Source: Paralithodes platypus (Eukaryota; Arthropoda; Malacostraca; Decapoda; Lithodidae). Taken from it: DNA of 64,000 nucleotides. The stretch is from NCBI GenBank assembly GCA_032716605.1, contig CM064505.1, positions 44,421,464 through 44,485,463 of the forward strand, given 5' to 3'. Both the position numbers and the translations under genes were made by a program. The notes below the pieces were generated by a model that saw only the letters and a list, made by a program, of their open reading frames with translations, was not told where the DNA came from and did not search any database. Shown piece after piece: positions 10,344-19,566 of the stretch. Position 1 is the stretch's first letter. Each line of letters begins with the position of its first letter.

Positions 10344-10553
10344 GACGGGACATACGGCGGTCGACTGAAAAAGATGCGTCGTTCCTCCTGGCGTCGAGAG
10401 CGCCGATCGGTGTCGGAGCATTACTACCGAGAAGTGGGGATGTCGCCGGAGTCCAGGGGGGCAGTAGCATTGGCGCAAGCGGGAGTCCTGGGTAGCTTGC
10501 GGGCTGGGAGATTGAAGAGAGCCCTGAAAACCGCCAAGACGACTAACTTATAA
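10344..10553 (+). CDS. Probable terminal coding exon, protein not identified
   Basis: A pyrimidine-rich acceptor (CATTCTTTTTGCAG, ending 10343) is followed by a frame open from the first base to a TAA at 10551-10553. It encodes 69 residues in phase 0. The segment is much richer in GC and CpG than its flanks and has GC-biased third positions, as real exons here would. The protein is basic: an Arg-rich start (MRRSSWRRERR near residues 11-21), then SEHYYREVG and an Ala/Leu/Arg/Lys-rich tail (ALAQAGVLGSLRAG). A second frame is open only to about 10494, so the frame is not fully certain. I do not recognise the family. The upstream exons should lie to the left, probably outside this window or too short to see. 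An in-frame ATG at 10266 lies in the presumed intron and is not chosen. Confidence 0.5.
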   Translation, partial: DGTYGGRLKKMRRSSWRRERRSVSEHYYREVGMSPESRGAVALAQAGVLGSLRAGRLKRALKTAKTTNL

Positions 10554-10875
10554 CCCTTGCTTATTTATTCCTTTTAGACCAGCCAACCTCTCCCGTGCTA
10601 TATTGACCATCCAATTTTCTTCCCTCCTTTGCTGTATAAACCATCCAACTTCTATAACATTTGCTATATATATATTTGTTTTTCTATATTATTCCTTTTA
10701 GACCAACAAATTTATCTCCCTTGCTATGTAGACCATCCAATGTCTCCCATACCCGTGCTATCTTTAACCTTTGCTATATTTATTCATGCTATATTTATCC
10801 TTTAGTTTAACCAATTTCTCCCCAAATTTTTCTATAAAGTTCCCATTTACCTTTGCTATATTCAACCTTTTTGTA
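10554..10875. other. Possible 3' UTR with CTATATT-ACCATCCAA degenerate repeats
   Basis: The phrases TTTTAGACCA, GCTATAT and ACCATCCAA recur at about 35-110 bp intervals (10577, 10606, 10628, 10697, 10731). They form a degenerate tandem array directly after the exon stop. No polyadenylation signal could be assigned with confidence. Confidence 0.4.
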
Positions 10876-11089
10876 TTAACCCTTTCACTACCGGGGCTGT
10901 ATGTTGTATTTTATCAGCTACATTTAGACGGTTTTAGGCTGCTTAGGAAGGATCTGTTGTAGTAAAAGAGGTTAATTCTGATAGTTTGTAGCCTTATAAT
11001 TGCCACACTACCATCTTAAGCAGAATAAAATTGTCTAAAAACAGCTGAAAATCAAATAAAGAAGACATCACCGGTAATGAAAGGGTTAA
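10876..11089 (+). mobile_element. TTAA/CCCC (piggyBac-like) MITE, copy 1
   Basis: TTAA-CCCTTTCACTACCGG at the left and CCGGTAATGAAAGGG-TTAA at the right. The interior has the family's subterminal inverted segment: TTTAGACGGTTTTAGGC against AATAAAATTGTCTAAA. Length is 214 bp including both TTAA. Confidence 0.75.
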
Positions 11090-11880
11090 CCATTCTCTTG
11101 ATAATTTAGACAGTATTTCTATCCCTCATCTTATGTACTGTCCTATACTTTTCTTTGCTCTTAATCTCTGAAGTTATCCCATTATAGCAAGTGTTTTGTT
11201 TAACCGAAATAGGGCAGTTTATACATATTGAAACACTGAAATTAGTCAACCATTCCAAGCCTAACATAGTTTAACATATTCTTGAAACATTTACATATTT
11301 TTATGAAGGTAGTAAATAATAAAGAACATTGGAGAAGCAGTGTATGCATGTAGAGGGTCAATCAGAAAAGAGGAAGTGTTGTCGTATGTATAAATTGCTT
11401 TAACTCGGTTGGATAGCATAAGAATTGCGCCCTGCTATGCTATGCCCCAAATGACCTCGTTGCGAACCTACCCGGATACCCTACCACTCTTACCATTCAA
11501 ACTACCACCGATCCCTACCACACACTCTACCACTCACCACCTTAGGCTCATTCCTTGGTATGCATTGGTAGGTCATTTATGGTTTGTTTTTATTCTAACT
11601 GTTTAGGCGGATATACGTTAGCGCTTTTTCCATCAACTTATTTTTTCTTTATGCAGATCCGACTGTTTTATTACTTTATCACTTATCACTCTATTAAGAA
11701 TTCTAGTCTCTATAGCCCTTCTGAATTGAATTTGCATTAGAATTCTGTCACCTATGATAATCTATCTTTTGTATTTAATGTATTCAATTGCTCTTATTTG
11801 ATGGCTTACAGTATGATTGCCACTTTATTAAACAAATCCTTTCACTACAGAATCTTCAATACCTTCAGCCTAGTCAATGA
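11090..11880. other. Unassigned DNA
   Basis: No exon or bounded repeat. GAATTCTGTCACCTATGATA at 11740 recurs near 33773 and 34202, so part of this DNA belongs to a degenerate dispersed family. Confidence 0.4.
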
Positions 11881-11935
11881 TATCTATCTAGCTATCTAGC
11901 TATCTATATACTCAGGCACATACCCCAATTTGTAT
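11881..11935 (-). mobile_element. 3' stub of ATAG-tailed LINE
   Basis: Minus-strand reading: GGGGTATGTGCCTGAGTATATAGATAG plus further ATAG/CTAG units. It matches the end of the LINE at 48481-49155 (GGGCCTGAGCATATAGATAG). Confidence 0.5.
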
Positions 11936-12043
11936 ATATACAGTATATACAGTATATATATATATATACTGTATATATATATACAGTATATATATATATA
12001 TATATATTATATATAGATAGATATATATATATATATATACCGG

Positions 12044-12077
<34 letters not shown>

Positions 12078-12084
12078 TTTTTTT
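11936..12084. repeat. Compound TA / ACTGTATA / poly-T repeat
   Basis: Long TA tracts punctuated by ACAGTATA and ACTGTATA (11936-12060), then a T run at 12060-12084. Confidence 0.9.
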
Positions 12085-12308
12085 AATGATACCAATGCAA
12101 AATACAGTATCCCCAAAATTCTGGTAGGAAAACATTTGCTGATTATTAGTTGTTGGAAAAAACACTTATGTATATCCGAATGTATTTATCTTGTATGTTT
12201 ATGTTGTGTAGAAATCTAAATGTCATGATTACTAGACGATTATTATCTTTTTTTAATTATTGGAAGTCACGGTCCATCTTCCAGATACTGTATATTGAAG
12301 ATTTGTCA

Positions 12309-12679
12309 TTAAGGGGAGACTGGCTGTTTGTTTGGTCTATTAATTAATTTATTCATATATTTTTTTAGTTTCCTCCCTAGACCTCCATCAAGCTTAGAAA
12401 AACACCCCCTAGACCCCCCTTCAAGATAAATTTGTAAATTTTTCGGTAGAAAAATTTACCGGCCAAAGGCCGGTTCCTCTTAAAATTGCAGGCTCGCTAT
12501 CGCTCGCCAGGAAATAATCGACACCTAAATGGCACGAAAAGTCTTAAAATTGACAACAAAATGGGGCGGAAGGTGTTAAAATCGCCAAACTAATGGGCCG
12601 AACATCTTATAATCTCAAAACTAGTGGGGCTAAACATTAGGGAGAAGGGGGTCTAGAAAAACGGTCTTCCTCCCCTTAA
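12309..12679 (+). mobile_element. TTAA/GGGG MITE, copy 2 (most complete)
   Basis: TTAAGGGGAGACTGGC at the left and GGTCTTCCTCCCCTTAA at the right. In order: CTCCCTAGACCTCCATCAA, TTCAAGATAAATTTG, TTTTTCGGTAGAAAAAT, the small palindrome CGGCCAAAGGCCGG, GCTCGCTATCGCTCGCCAGG, then four degenerate units of about 31 bp (GGGGCGGAAGGTGTTAAAAT type), then AACATTAGGGAGAAGGGGG. There is no ORF. Copy 3 at 13207 is the same with a deletion. Confidence 0.85.
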
Positions 12680-12840
12680 CGCGGCAAACACGTACTTTCC
12701 TCTATGATTTTATTATGTTTTAGTTCTTGGATAAAAGTACAACACTTTCTTGTACAGTCGACCAAATAAGTGATGTCGCGGCACCAAGTATATGTTGATC
12801 CATAATTGGCATCAGCCCTACAGTATTTAAACTTTACTTA

Positions 12841-12925
12841 ATTAAAATGTAAAACTTGCAAACTAAACAAACCAAAACTGGGACAAAGACAATATAAAGT
12901 CAAATTAACCTATCAAAATCATCGT
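12841..12925 (-). repeat. TAAAACTTGC family piece nested in a mariner-like MITE
   Basis: ATTAAAATGTAAAACTTGC through GGGACAAAGACAATATAAAG to TATCAAAATCATCG. Absent at the equivalent place in 18053-18267. Confidence 0.65.
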
Positions 12926-13017
12926 TTCGAGTGAGATATACAAACACGTTCCTACCTTTACTCACCCTATTCAACATGTGACAGCCATTAATACAGCACA
13001 CGGTGAGCCAAACGTTA

Positions 13018-13078
13018 TTTATCTTGCGTCGTCCCAGTTTTGGTTTGTTTATTTTGCAAGTTTTACATTATAATTACA
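13018..13078 (+). repeat. TAAAACTTGC family piece, second in the same MITE
   Basis: GTCCCAGTTTTGGTTTG through TTTTGCAAGTTTTACATTA. It is opposite in orientation to the piece at 12841 and also absent from 18053-18267. Confidence 0.6.
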
Positions 13079-13206
13079 GCGGAGACATGACTTATTTGGC
13101 CGGCTGTACTATTGTGTTCATTCTAGTCTCATCGAGTATGGCATCTACTTCAATATTACTAAAGTTGCCACTGCATTAAAGCCATCCCCTGTCATATTAT
13201 ACACTA

Positions 13207-13502
13207 TTAAGGGGAGACTGGCCGTTTGTTTGGGCTGTTAATTCATTTATTCATATATTTTTTTAGTTTCCTCCCTAGACCTCCATCAAGCTTAGAAAAA
13301 CACCCCCTAGAGGTAAATTTTTAAATTTTTCGGTAGAAAAATGGTCCGGCCAAAGGCCGGTTCCTCTTAAAATTGACAATGAAGTGGGGCGAAAGGTGTT
13401 AAAATCACCAAACTAATGGGCTGAACATCTTATAGTCTCAAAACTAGTGGGGCTAAACATTAGGGAGAAGGGGGTCCAGAAAAACGGTCTGCCTCCCCTT
13501 AA
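13207..13502 (+). mobile_element. TTAA/GGGG MITE, copy 3
   Basis: TTAAGGGGAGACTGGCC to GCCTCCCCTTAA. It lacks the TCGCTATCGCTCGCCAGG core and the first 31-bp units present in copy 2, so it has an internal deletion of about 75 bp. Confidence 0.8.
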
Positions 13503-13529
13503 TCTCATCATTAAAGCTTTGGATATGTT

Positions 13530-13720
13530 TGTATGTACAAGCTTTGTTTACTATATGTCTGCATTCAAAATCACATTTCAGAGTGGGGGTTTTTCGTAAG
13601 ACCATGCCATGCCTTCTATGGTCTACCTTTAAATGCCCCACTCGCCAACATTAATGCTTACACACCCATTCTCATCATTTGACCAAACCACCTGAACCTC
13701 GTATTATATATCCTTGATTT
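13530..13720 (-). pseudogene. Degenerate LINE C-terminal fragment
   Basis: On the minus strand, GGTTCAGGTGGTTTGGTC translates as RFRWFG, followed by a MMRMG-like stretch. A later GHLKVDH segment (13590-13640) resembles the W-F-G-H and G-R-P-K region of LINE ORF2 C-termini. It is heavily broken and lacks the RT core. Confidence is low because the match is short. Confidence 0.35.
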
Positions 13721-13729
13721 CTCGCGGTC

Positions 13730-14335
13730 AAGTGTAGCTTTTTTATTTAGTCTCGTTGCCCTGAGGTCCTTTTCTATGATCTCATTCATTACATTCATTG
13801 CTTTCCTTCACCCATTTGTCCATATTTATTCTCTCACACTACCAATTCACCTCCATCTTTTCTAACGCATCTTATCACTGATACAGTCATCATCTTAATT
13901 GTAATTTTTTTATTTCTAGGCAGAATTGCTGTCAATATCACAACATCAAACAATATCTTTTTAATTTTACTAAATTCATGAAACCTAATCTATATACCAT
14001 GTATCAGTTTGCATCACCTCACTAATATGTATAATACCAAGTCTCTCTCTCAGTATCGCTTATAGAGGTATATTAGTAATTTATAGGACAAGTGGTTACC
14101 TTAATGCAGTGGAGAATTTAGCAGTGACACTACAAATTCAGGCATTAGTACTTTTACGTACCATTTTCCCCTTTTACTGTCTTCCGTTTAGAGCCGACCT
14201 GTAGCCTATATCCCCTATGTAAGAGCTGAATGGTGCCCGGATAATTCAGCTTGTGGGTAGCTTCAACCAGTAGCTCTCAACCAATGTCCTAAATCAACCA
14301 GAGCCAACTTAACCAGTGACATTATAAAGTCCTTT
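13730..14335. other. Unassigned DNA with a CAACCAG motif cluster
   Basis: Mostly nothing recognised. CTTCAACCAGTAGCTCTCAACC near 14262 and AACCAGTG near 14313 match the foldback family at 51970-52146. Confidence 0.4.
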
Positions 14336-14339
14336 CCTC

Positions 14340-14410
14340 ACTATCTATATAGTCTGACACATACCCCTTTATTTTTTTTATTGGGGGTGACTGACTCGAG
14401 ACAGAGCCAC
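14340..14410 (-). mobile_element. 3' stub of ATAG-tailed LINE
   Basis: Reverse complement reads CTGTCTCGAGTCAGTCACCCCC, an A-rich loop, GGGGTATGTGTCAGAC and TATATAGATAG. This is the same terminal hairpin and tail as 49085-49155, with an expanded loop. Confidence 0.45.
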
Positions 14411-14510
14411 CAACATAACATCATTTACCTTATAGTGCTGGTTGCATCAAGGCTAACAATACCAGTGATAATTTAAGATCGTCTCTAACTTAACCTGATT
14501 AAAATATGGT

Positions 14511-14545
14511 ATGTATGTATATATTCAGGCACATACCCCCCAAAA
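14511..14545 (-). mobile_element. Short 3' stub of ATAG/ATAC-tailed LINE
   Basis: Minus strand: GGGGGGTATGTGCCTGAATATATACATAC. Only the terminal part remains. Confidence 0.35.
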
Positions 14546-14604
14546 TATGGTAATAATAATAATACTGGAGTCAGGTTATTTGTTTTTCTAAAGTACCACT
14601 TCTT

Positions 14605-14670
14605 TCCAAAGGACGTGAGACTGAGACCGTACTTCACATGGCTCACTCAGTCTTTAAAGTAAATGTTATG
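14605..14670 (+). mobile_element. 3' end of the LINE family seen at 7600-8115
   Basis: GGACGTGAGACTGAGACCGTACTTCACATGGCTCACTCAGTCTTTAAA parallels 8066-8110 (GAGACCGGAACTGCACTTCG...CACTCGGTCTTTAAA). It shows that this segment is the family's 3' terminus. Confidence 0.5.
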
Positions 14671-14899
14671 TTATTCAAGTGACAGTTGAATTTACACTTT
14701 AAAGTAAATGTAACATTATTCTAGTGACTGCTTGAATTTACACTGGTTGAGATCTACTGGTTAAAATGGTCTAGTGGTTGAGTTGTCCGGTGACCGAACT
14801 GAATGTCTGAGTATTTATATGAGGCGAAGATAAGTATATTTTCATTATGCATTTTCTTATAAGCCTAGCAGAGAGTGTCTCACCCCTCAAGAGCCTCAC

Positions 14900-15111
14900 T
14901 ATAGTTTGTTCAGTATGGCGAGTCTACAAATTGTCACCTCTAGTCTCTGGCAACTCAGGGAGGGCTAGAGCAAACAGGCTGCAAAATATCCTCCCATTTT
15001 TACTGACGCTTCCCGAACGGTAGAAACACCAGCACGATTACTCAAGTCCTGTTTGAGTTATGAGAGGTTGGGGGTCGGAATTTGTAGACTCGTCATAATT
15101 AATAGACTCTA
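14900..15111. mobile_element. Palindromic MITE (CTATAGTCTATTC family), copy 1
   Basis: The ends pair: GGCGAGTCTACAAATT at the left and AATTTGTAGACTCGTC at the right. Inner segments CCTCTAGTC...CAACTCAGGGAGGGCTAGAGCA and GAGTTATGAGAGGTTGGGGGTCGG also pair. Flanked by TA. Other copies are at 18399, 29299, 44568 and 62859. Confidence 0.7.
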
Positions 15112-15334
15112 TATAACTTGGAGCGTAGGGAGCCATTTATAAAACTTTTGTAACTGTTTTGTATGTATTTATAAACACTAACTGGTAAGGTCATTCATGC
15201 TTTTCAAAATAACAAAAACATTTAGTGGTATATTTTTAGGTGTTTGTTATATATTCCATAACCGACTACTACGTACAGTTAAAATCAAGAGTTCGCTGAC
15301 AACCTTGCTCATAGACTGTTATTTTTAGTTACGG

Positions 15335-15530
15335 TATAGGTCTCCCTCGATGTACGATTGCTTTACGTTCCTGAAAACCCGATCTTGAGTAGAGAAATCG
15401 TATAGCGAACCCTACAATTAATGGGGCAAATGGGGATGCGTTCTCGGACTAGCCAAAACCCAAACCCAAACACCTAAAGCCCTATAATAATATCGTAAAT
15501 CAGGGTATCGGATAGTGAGGAAGACCTGTA
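15335..15530 (+). mobile_element. Tigger/pogo-like MITE, copy 3
   Basis: TAGGTCTCCCTCGATGTACG, TTTACGTTCCTGAAAACCCG, and the end GTGAGGAAGACCTG-TA. It is immediately followed, 11 bp later, by an inverted second copy. Confidence 0.75.
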
Positions 15531-15540
15531 TTATCACTTG

Positions 15541-15736
15541 ACAGGTCTCCCTCACTATCCGATGCCCCAATTTACGATATTCTTATTGGTTTTTAGGTGT
15601 TTGAGTTTGGGTTTTGGCTGGTCCCAGAACGCATCCCCATTTACCCCATTTAATTTTACGGTTTGCTTTATGTTTTTTCAATTTAAGATCGGGTTTTCAG
15701 GAACGTAACCCAATCGTAAATCGAGGGAGACCTGTA
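15541..15736 (-). mobile_element. Tigger/pogo-like MITE, copy 4 (inverted partner of copy 3)
   Basis: Starts CAGGTCTCCCTCACTATCC and ends AATCGAGGGAGACCTG-TA. Uninterrupted and about 195 bp. With copy 3 it makes a roughly 400-bp inverted repeat with an 11-bp spacer. Confidence 0.8.
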
Positions 15737-15807
15737 CCATATCAGTCCTCACCTGTTCCAATAGCTTGTGACTAGTTCTCTTTGTTTCACACCGTAGAAG
15801 TATCGTT

Positions 15808-16167
15808 TTAAGGGGAGATGGTCCATTTTTCTGGCTGCTCTTCTCCCTCATGATTAGCCCCATTAGTTTTTCAGATTTGAAGACATTCGGCCCATTAGTT
15901 TGGCGATTTTAAGACCATTCACCCCTTTTCTGTTTCAATATTTAAGACTTTTTGTGTCATTTAGGTATACTTTTTTTCCTGGCAAACGATAGCAAGCCTG
16001 TAATTAAGGAGGAACCGGTCATCGGCCGAGACATTTTCCTACCAAAAAATGTACGAATATATCTTGAAGGGGGATACTGGGGTTTGATTGAGGTCTAGGG
16101 AGGAAACTAAAAGAAATAAACTATAAATGAAAAAAAATCTACCAAAAACTGAACCATCCCCCCTTAT
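15808..16167 (-). mobile_element. TTAA/GGGG MITE, copy 4
   Basis: Begins TTAAGGGGAGATGGTCC and ends ACCATCCCCCCTTAT, with the last A of TTAA mutated. It contains the units in reverse order: TTAGTTTGGCGATTTTAAGACC, then TTTTTCCTGGCAAACGATAGC, GGAACCGGTC and TTGATTGAGGTCTAGGGAGG. Confidence 0.8.
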
Positions 16168-16222
16168 TGTCTCTCTCACACATCACACAGATTATGGTCA
16201 AGGTTATCCGCCAACTATTAAT

Positions 16223-16497
16223 TTAACCCCTTCTGTATCGGCGACGTCTTTTTTATTGTATTCTAGCTATCTTTGGACGATTTTGTGCAGTTGAAGAAGG
16301 ATCTGTGGTACTGAAAAGGGTTAAGTGAGATAGTTCGAAGTCTGTTAATTGCTGAAGAAGGATCTGTGGTAGTCTAAAGGGTTAAGTGAGATAGTTCAAG
16401 GCTGTTAATTGCTGGAGGCCCTACTTAAACTGAATATAATCGTCTAATAGTAGCCAGAATAAAGTTGGAAAGACGTCGCTGGTTCAGAGAAGGTTAA
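16223..16497 (+). mobile_element. TTAA/CCCC (piggyBac-like) MITE, copy 2, with internal duplication
   Basis: TTAA-CCCCTTCTGTATCGGCGACG to GACGTCGCTGGTTCAGAGAAGG-TTAA. The segment GAAGAAGGATCTGTGGTA... AAGGGTTAAGTGAGATAGTTC occurs twice in tandem, which makes it about 60 bp longer than other copies. Confidence 0.8.
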
Positions 16498-16732
16498 GCT
16501 GTACGTCTGAGCATTTATAGAGTGGTAAGGGAGTGAACCGTTTGTATTGTATTGTGAATTAATGCAGCTTATTGGGCATAATACACTATATGCATTCCAT
16601 GTTATACATAACATATATATAGATATACAGTATATATAATATATATTATACAGATATTTAATGATGTTGATATATAGGAACTTTCTTTTACGCTTCCTAT
16701 GTTGTATCACGTAAGTTAAGACTAATGGGAGA

Positions 16733-17081
16733 GTCACACCAGAGCTTTTTCCGGCAACTGATCACAATCGACCACTTTCGAGTTATGGTCTATAAGAAAG
16801 TTATTGCAGTAGCCATCAATATTTAGCAGAATTATCAACTAAAATACGGTCATAATATATATACAGTATACCCTGTACAATACGTAAAACCAAATTGATC
16901 ATACTTATTATCAATCAGAAACCCACATTATTATTGCATTTCTCTTGAATATCGATGTTCACGGCTCCAACTTCCTTAAAGCCTGAAACTCGCAAGGGGT
17001 CAATTCAAAAGAGACCCAAAATGTCGCTTGAAAGAAGTTGCTGATTGTAAATGGTGGAAAAAACGCTTGTGTGACTTGGCC
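16733..17081. mobile_element. MITE with GTCACAC...GTGTGAC termini
   Basis: Left GTCACACCAGAGCTTTTTCC and right GGAAAAAACGCTTGTGTGAC are imperfect inverted repeats. The interior has no ORF. It belongs with 5286-5700, and possibly 25468-25655. The superfamily is unclear. Confidence 0.55.
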
Positions 17082-17289
17082 TTAACCCTTTCACTACCGG
17101 AAATGTATGTTGTATTTCAGCTATATTTAGACAATTTTATGCAGCTTATGAAGGATCTGTGGTAGTTAAAATAGTTAATTGAGATAGTTTGTAGCCTCTT
17201 AATTACTACACGTCCGTCCTAAGGTGAATAAAATTGTCTAATAAATGCCAGAATATGATGAAAAGAGACATCGGTACTGAAGGGGTTAA
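17082..17289 (+). mobile_element. TTAA/CCCC MITE, copy 3 (first of a back-to-back pair)
   Basis: TTAA-CCCTTTCACTACCGG to CATCGGTACTGAAGGGG-TTAA. Its right TTAA (17286-17289) is also the left TTAA of the next copy. Confidence 0.85.
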
Positions 17290-17499
17290 CTTCTTCTGTA
17301 CCGGCGACAACCTTTTTATTATATTATAGCTATATTTAGACAATTTTATGCAGTTTAAGAAGGATCTGTGGTAGTAAAAAGGGTTAAGTGAGATAGTTCG
17401 AAGCCTGTTGATTGCTGGGAGCCCTTTTTAAGCTGAATTAAATTGTCTAATAGTAGCCAAAATAAAGTTAAAAAGACGTCGCGGTACAGAAGGGGTTAA
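17286..17499 (+). mobile_element. TTAA/CCCC MITE, copy 4 (second of the pair)
   Basis: TTAA-CTTCTTCTGTACCGGCGAC to GTCGCGGTACAGAAGGGG-TTAA. Interior TTTAGACAATTTTATGCAG and GAATTAAATTGTCTAA pair. It shares a single TTAA with copy 3. Confidence 0.85.
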
Positions 17500-17796
17500 T
17501 TTAAAACAGAATGTGTGAACCAAAAGACAAGTAGCCTGAATGTGGATACTTGCCGCATCGGTGAGGTTATGCCAGCTGCTAGGACGACGGACTGTGGAAC
17601 TTTGATGAGAAAGAGACAGTGTGTGGGGCGTTACAAGAAGAGGAAAGAAAATAAGTTGAACCTTTGAAACAGGGAGGACCATAATATTTTGTATATGGAT
17701 ACATGTATTTATATAACTTGAAGGACTAGGGATATTATTCTGAACATTAGCAACAAGTAAGACTAAGAAAAAGAGCATTTATGGAGATTGATGGAC

Positions 17797-18010
17797 TTCA
17801 GACTGTTTGGTTTAAGCTTTACAAGACTAGACTGTTTGATTTAAGCTTTAACAAGACTAGACTGTTTGGTTTAAGCTTTACAAGACTATTACTGTTTGAT
17901 TTAAGCTTTAACAAGACTAGACTGTTTGGTTTAAGCTTTACAAGACTTTATTACTGTTTGATTTAAGCTTTAACAAGACTAGACTGTTTGGTTTAAGCTT
18001 TATAAGACTA
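17797..18010. repeat. Minisatellite of two alternating units of about 30 bp
   Basis: Seven units of GACTGTTTG(G/A)TTTAAGC-TTTA(A)CAAGACTA. The G-type unit with TTTACAAG alternates with the A-type unit with TTTAACAAG, giving a higher-order period of about 62 bp. Small insertions (TTATT) occur in units 4 and 6. Confidence 0.85.
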
Positions 18011-18052
18011 CAGTGGTCTCTCGGGAAGTGCTACTCATGTTACCTCTGTGTG

Positions 18053-18267
18053 TACAGTCGGCCTAATAATTCATGTCTCTGCACCAAGTAGGTTTTGATC
18101 AATAATTGGTATCAACAATATTTACACGTGATTTCTTCTTTTTGAGTGATATATACCAACATTTTCCTACACTTACCCAACCTATTCAACATCTGACAGA
18201 CATTAATACAGCACAGAGCGAGCCAAACGTAATGACAGCTGAGACATGACTTATTAGTGCCACTGTA
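18053..18267 (+). mobile_element. Mariner-like MITE (CAGTCGGCC termini), copy 2, intact
   Basis: TA-CAGTCGGCCTAATAATTC, CTCTGCACCAAGTAGG, GCACAGAGCGAGCCAAACG, and CATGACTTATTAGTGCCACTG-TA. It has no insertion and defines the empty state for copy 1. Confidence 0.8.
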
Positions 18268-18398
18268 CACTATGACCCTTCATCAAGGAGCAGTCAGCCA
18301 GTCACTGCTCTGAAGGACAAGACTTCTGAACTATGTTACAAGAAATGTCCAGTAGAAATATGGGAAGGGGTTAAATGCAGTGGATTCTGCTCCAGTAC

Positions 18399-18611
18399 TA
18401 TAGTATATTTGCTCTAAGTAGGCGAAAAAGCATGACCTCCATCCTCTGTAACTCAAAAAGGGCTAGAGCAAATTGGCTGTAAATTTCCACATCTATTCCT
18501 TGACGGCCTCTTCCCAAATGGTAAAAATATTAGCTTGTTTACTTCAGTTGTTTTTGAGTTACAGAGGTTAGAGGTCATGATTTCTCGCCTACTTACAGTT
18601 AATAGACTATA
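18399..18611. mobile_element. Palindromic MITE (CTATAGTCTATTC family), copy 2
   Basis: TAAGTAGGCGAAAAAGCATGACC at the left pairs with GGTCATGATTTCTCGCCTACTTA at the right. CTCTGTAACTCAAAAAGGGC pairs with TTTTTGAGTTACAGAG. Ends CTATAG...CTATAG. Confidence 0.75.
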
Positions 18612-18619
18612 GTTCATTC

Positions 18620-19560
18620 CCTGGAAGCTTTGTACATAAAACAGTCTTTGGCAGTGAATTCATCATAGTGTAATACAGTATGAGTGATATGTACAGAATA
18701 GGAGCCTTACTATGTGTACTGTACCACTATTACATACGCACACATGTGTAACTACCACTCACAGGGTACTATATTATAGCTTGTAACAAAATACAGGCAC
18801 CCTTAATCTGGTGTCATTAGTACTTTATTTCCTTGAAAATTGTCCTTTTACTATTATGTTTAATCAGAAACTTACTGGTATTTGCAGTATTATTGTTATA
18901 TTACAGGGACTTATATATTACTTGCTGAAGATAGTCTTGTTGGAACAGAATTAATTTGAGACTGAAAAGAGCGAGAGAGTATAACTTGATTTGTAAGAAG
19001 AAAAATTAATTGTGTGTGAATAACTATAGAGCTTTGGAAAAAGTAGTAAAGCATTGTTCAGGGTGGGCCTAAGTCATGATCGGATCTACTTTATGTAGGC
19101 ATAAAATCATAAAAAGTGGAAATACAGTATTATGAAAAACAATCATTATTGAACATAAAAAAATCTACCAAATTCTATTAAAGGTTTTCTATTGCAAAAA
19201 TGACCTTTGGCTAATCGAAATCCGAGCCAATTGTGACTTTGACCCACCCTGTATTGTATATTGAATAAAGGATGATAAAGACAGATTGAGAAGAAAATAA
19301 AGTTAGTAAGGAATAGCTTGAGAATTGAGGCAGCGGTGTTAGGGAGGGAGAGTGTTGGGGACATTGTTAGTGGCTGGATTATTAACCTGTTATATGCTCT
19401 ATGCCTGTACATGAGTGGTGCTCTGTAAACCAGTACACCTCTGCAAAAAGAATTCAATCGCAAATAGTTTCCGGGTAATCGTTAACAAATGTTTTATGGT
19501 AACCATATACTGTAGGTGTGTATGGGTACCGGTACTATCTAGCGATGATCCCAATTAGAG
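18620..19560. other. Unassigned DNA
   Basis: No bounded repeat or exon. A minus-strand open frame at 19146-19463 has no recognisable domain and ordinary AT-rich composition. Confidence 0.45.
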
Positions 19561-19566
19561 CCACTG

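Larger units (their letters stand above)
12753..13108 (+). mobile_element. Mariner-like MITE (CAGTCGGCC termini), copy 1, doubly interrupted
   Basis: TA-CAGTCGACCAAATAAGTG at the left and GACTTATTTGGCCGGCTG-TA at the right. Compared with copy 2 (18053-18267), it carries two extra pieces of the TAAAACTTGC family, at about 12825-12925 and 13018-13078, in opposite orientations. Confidence 0.75.
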
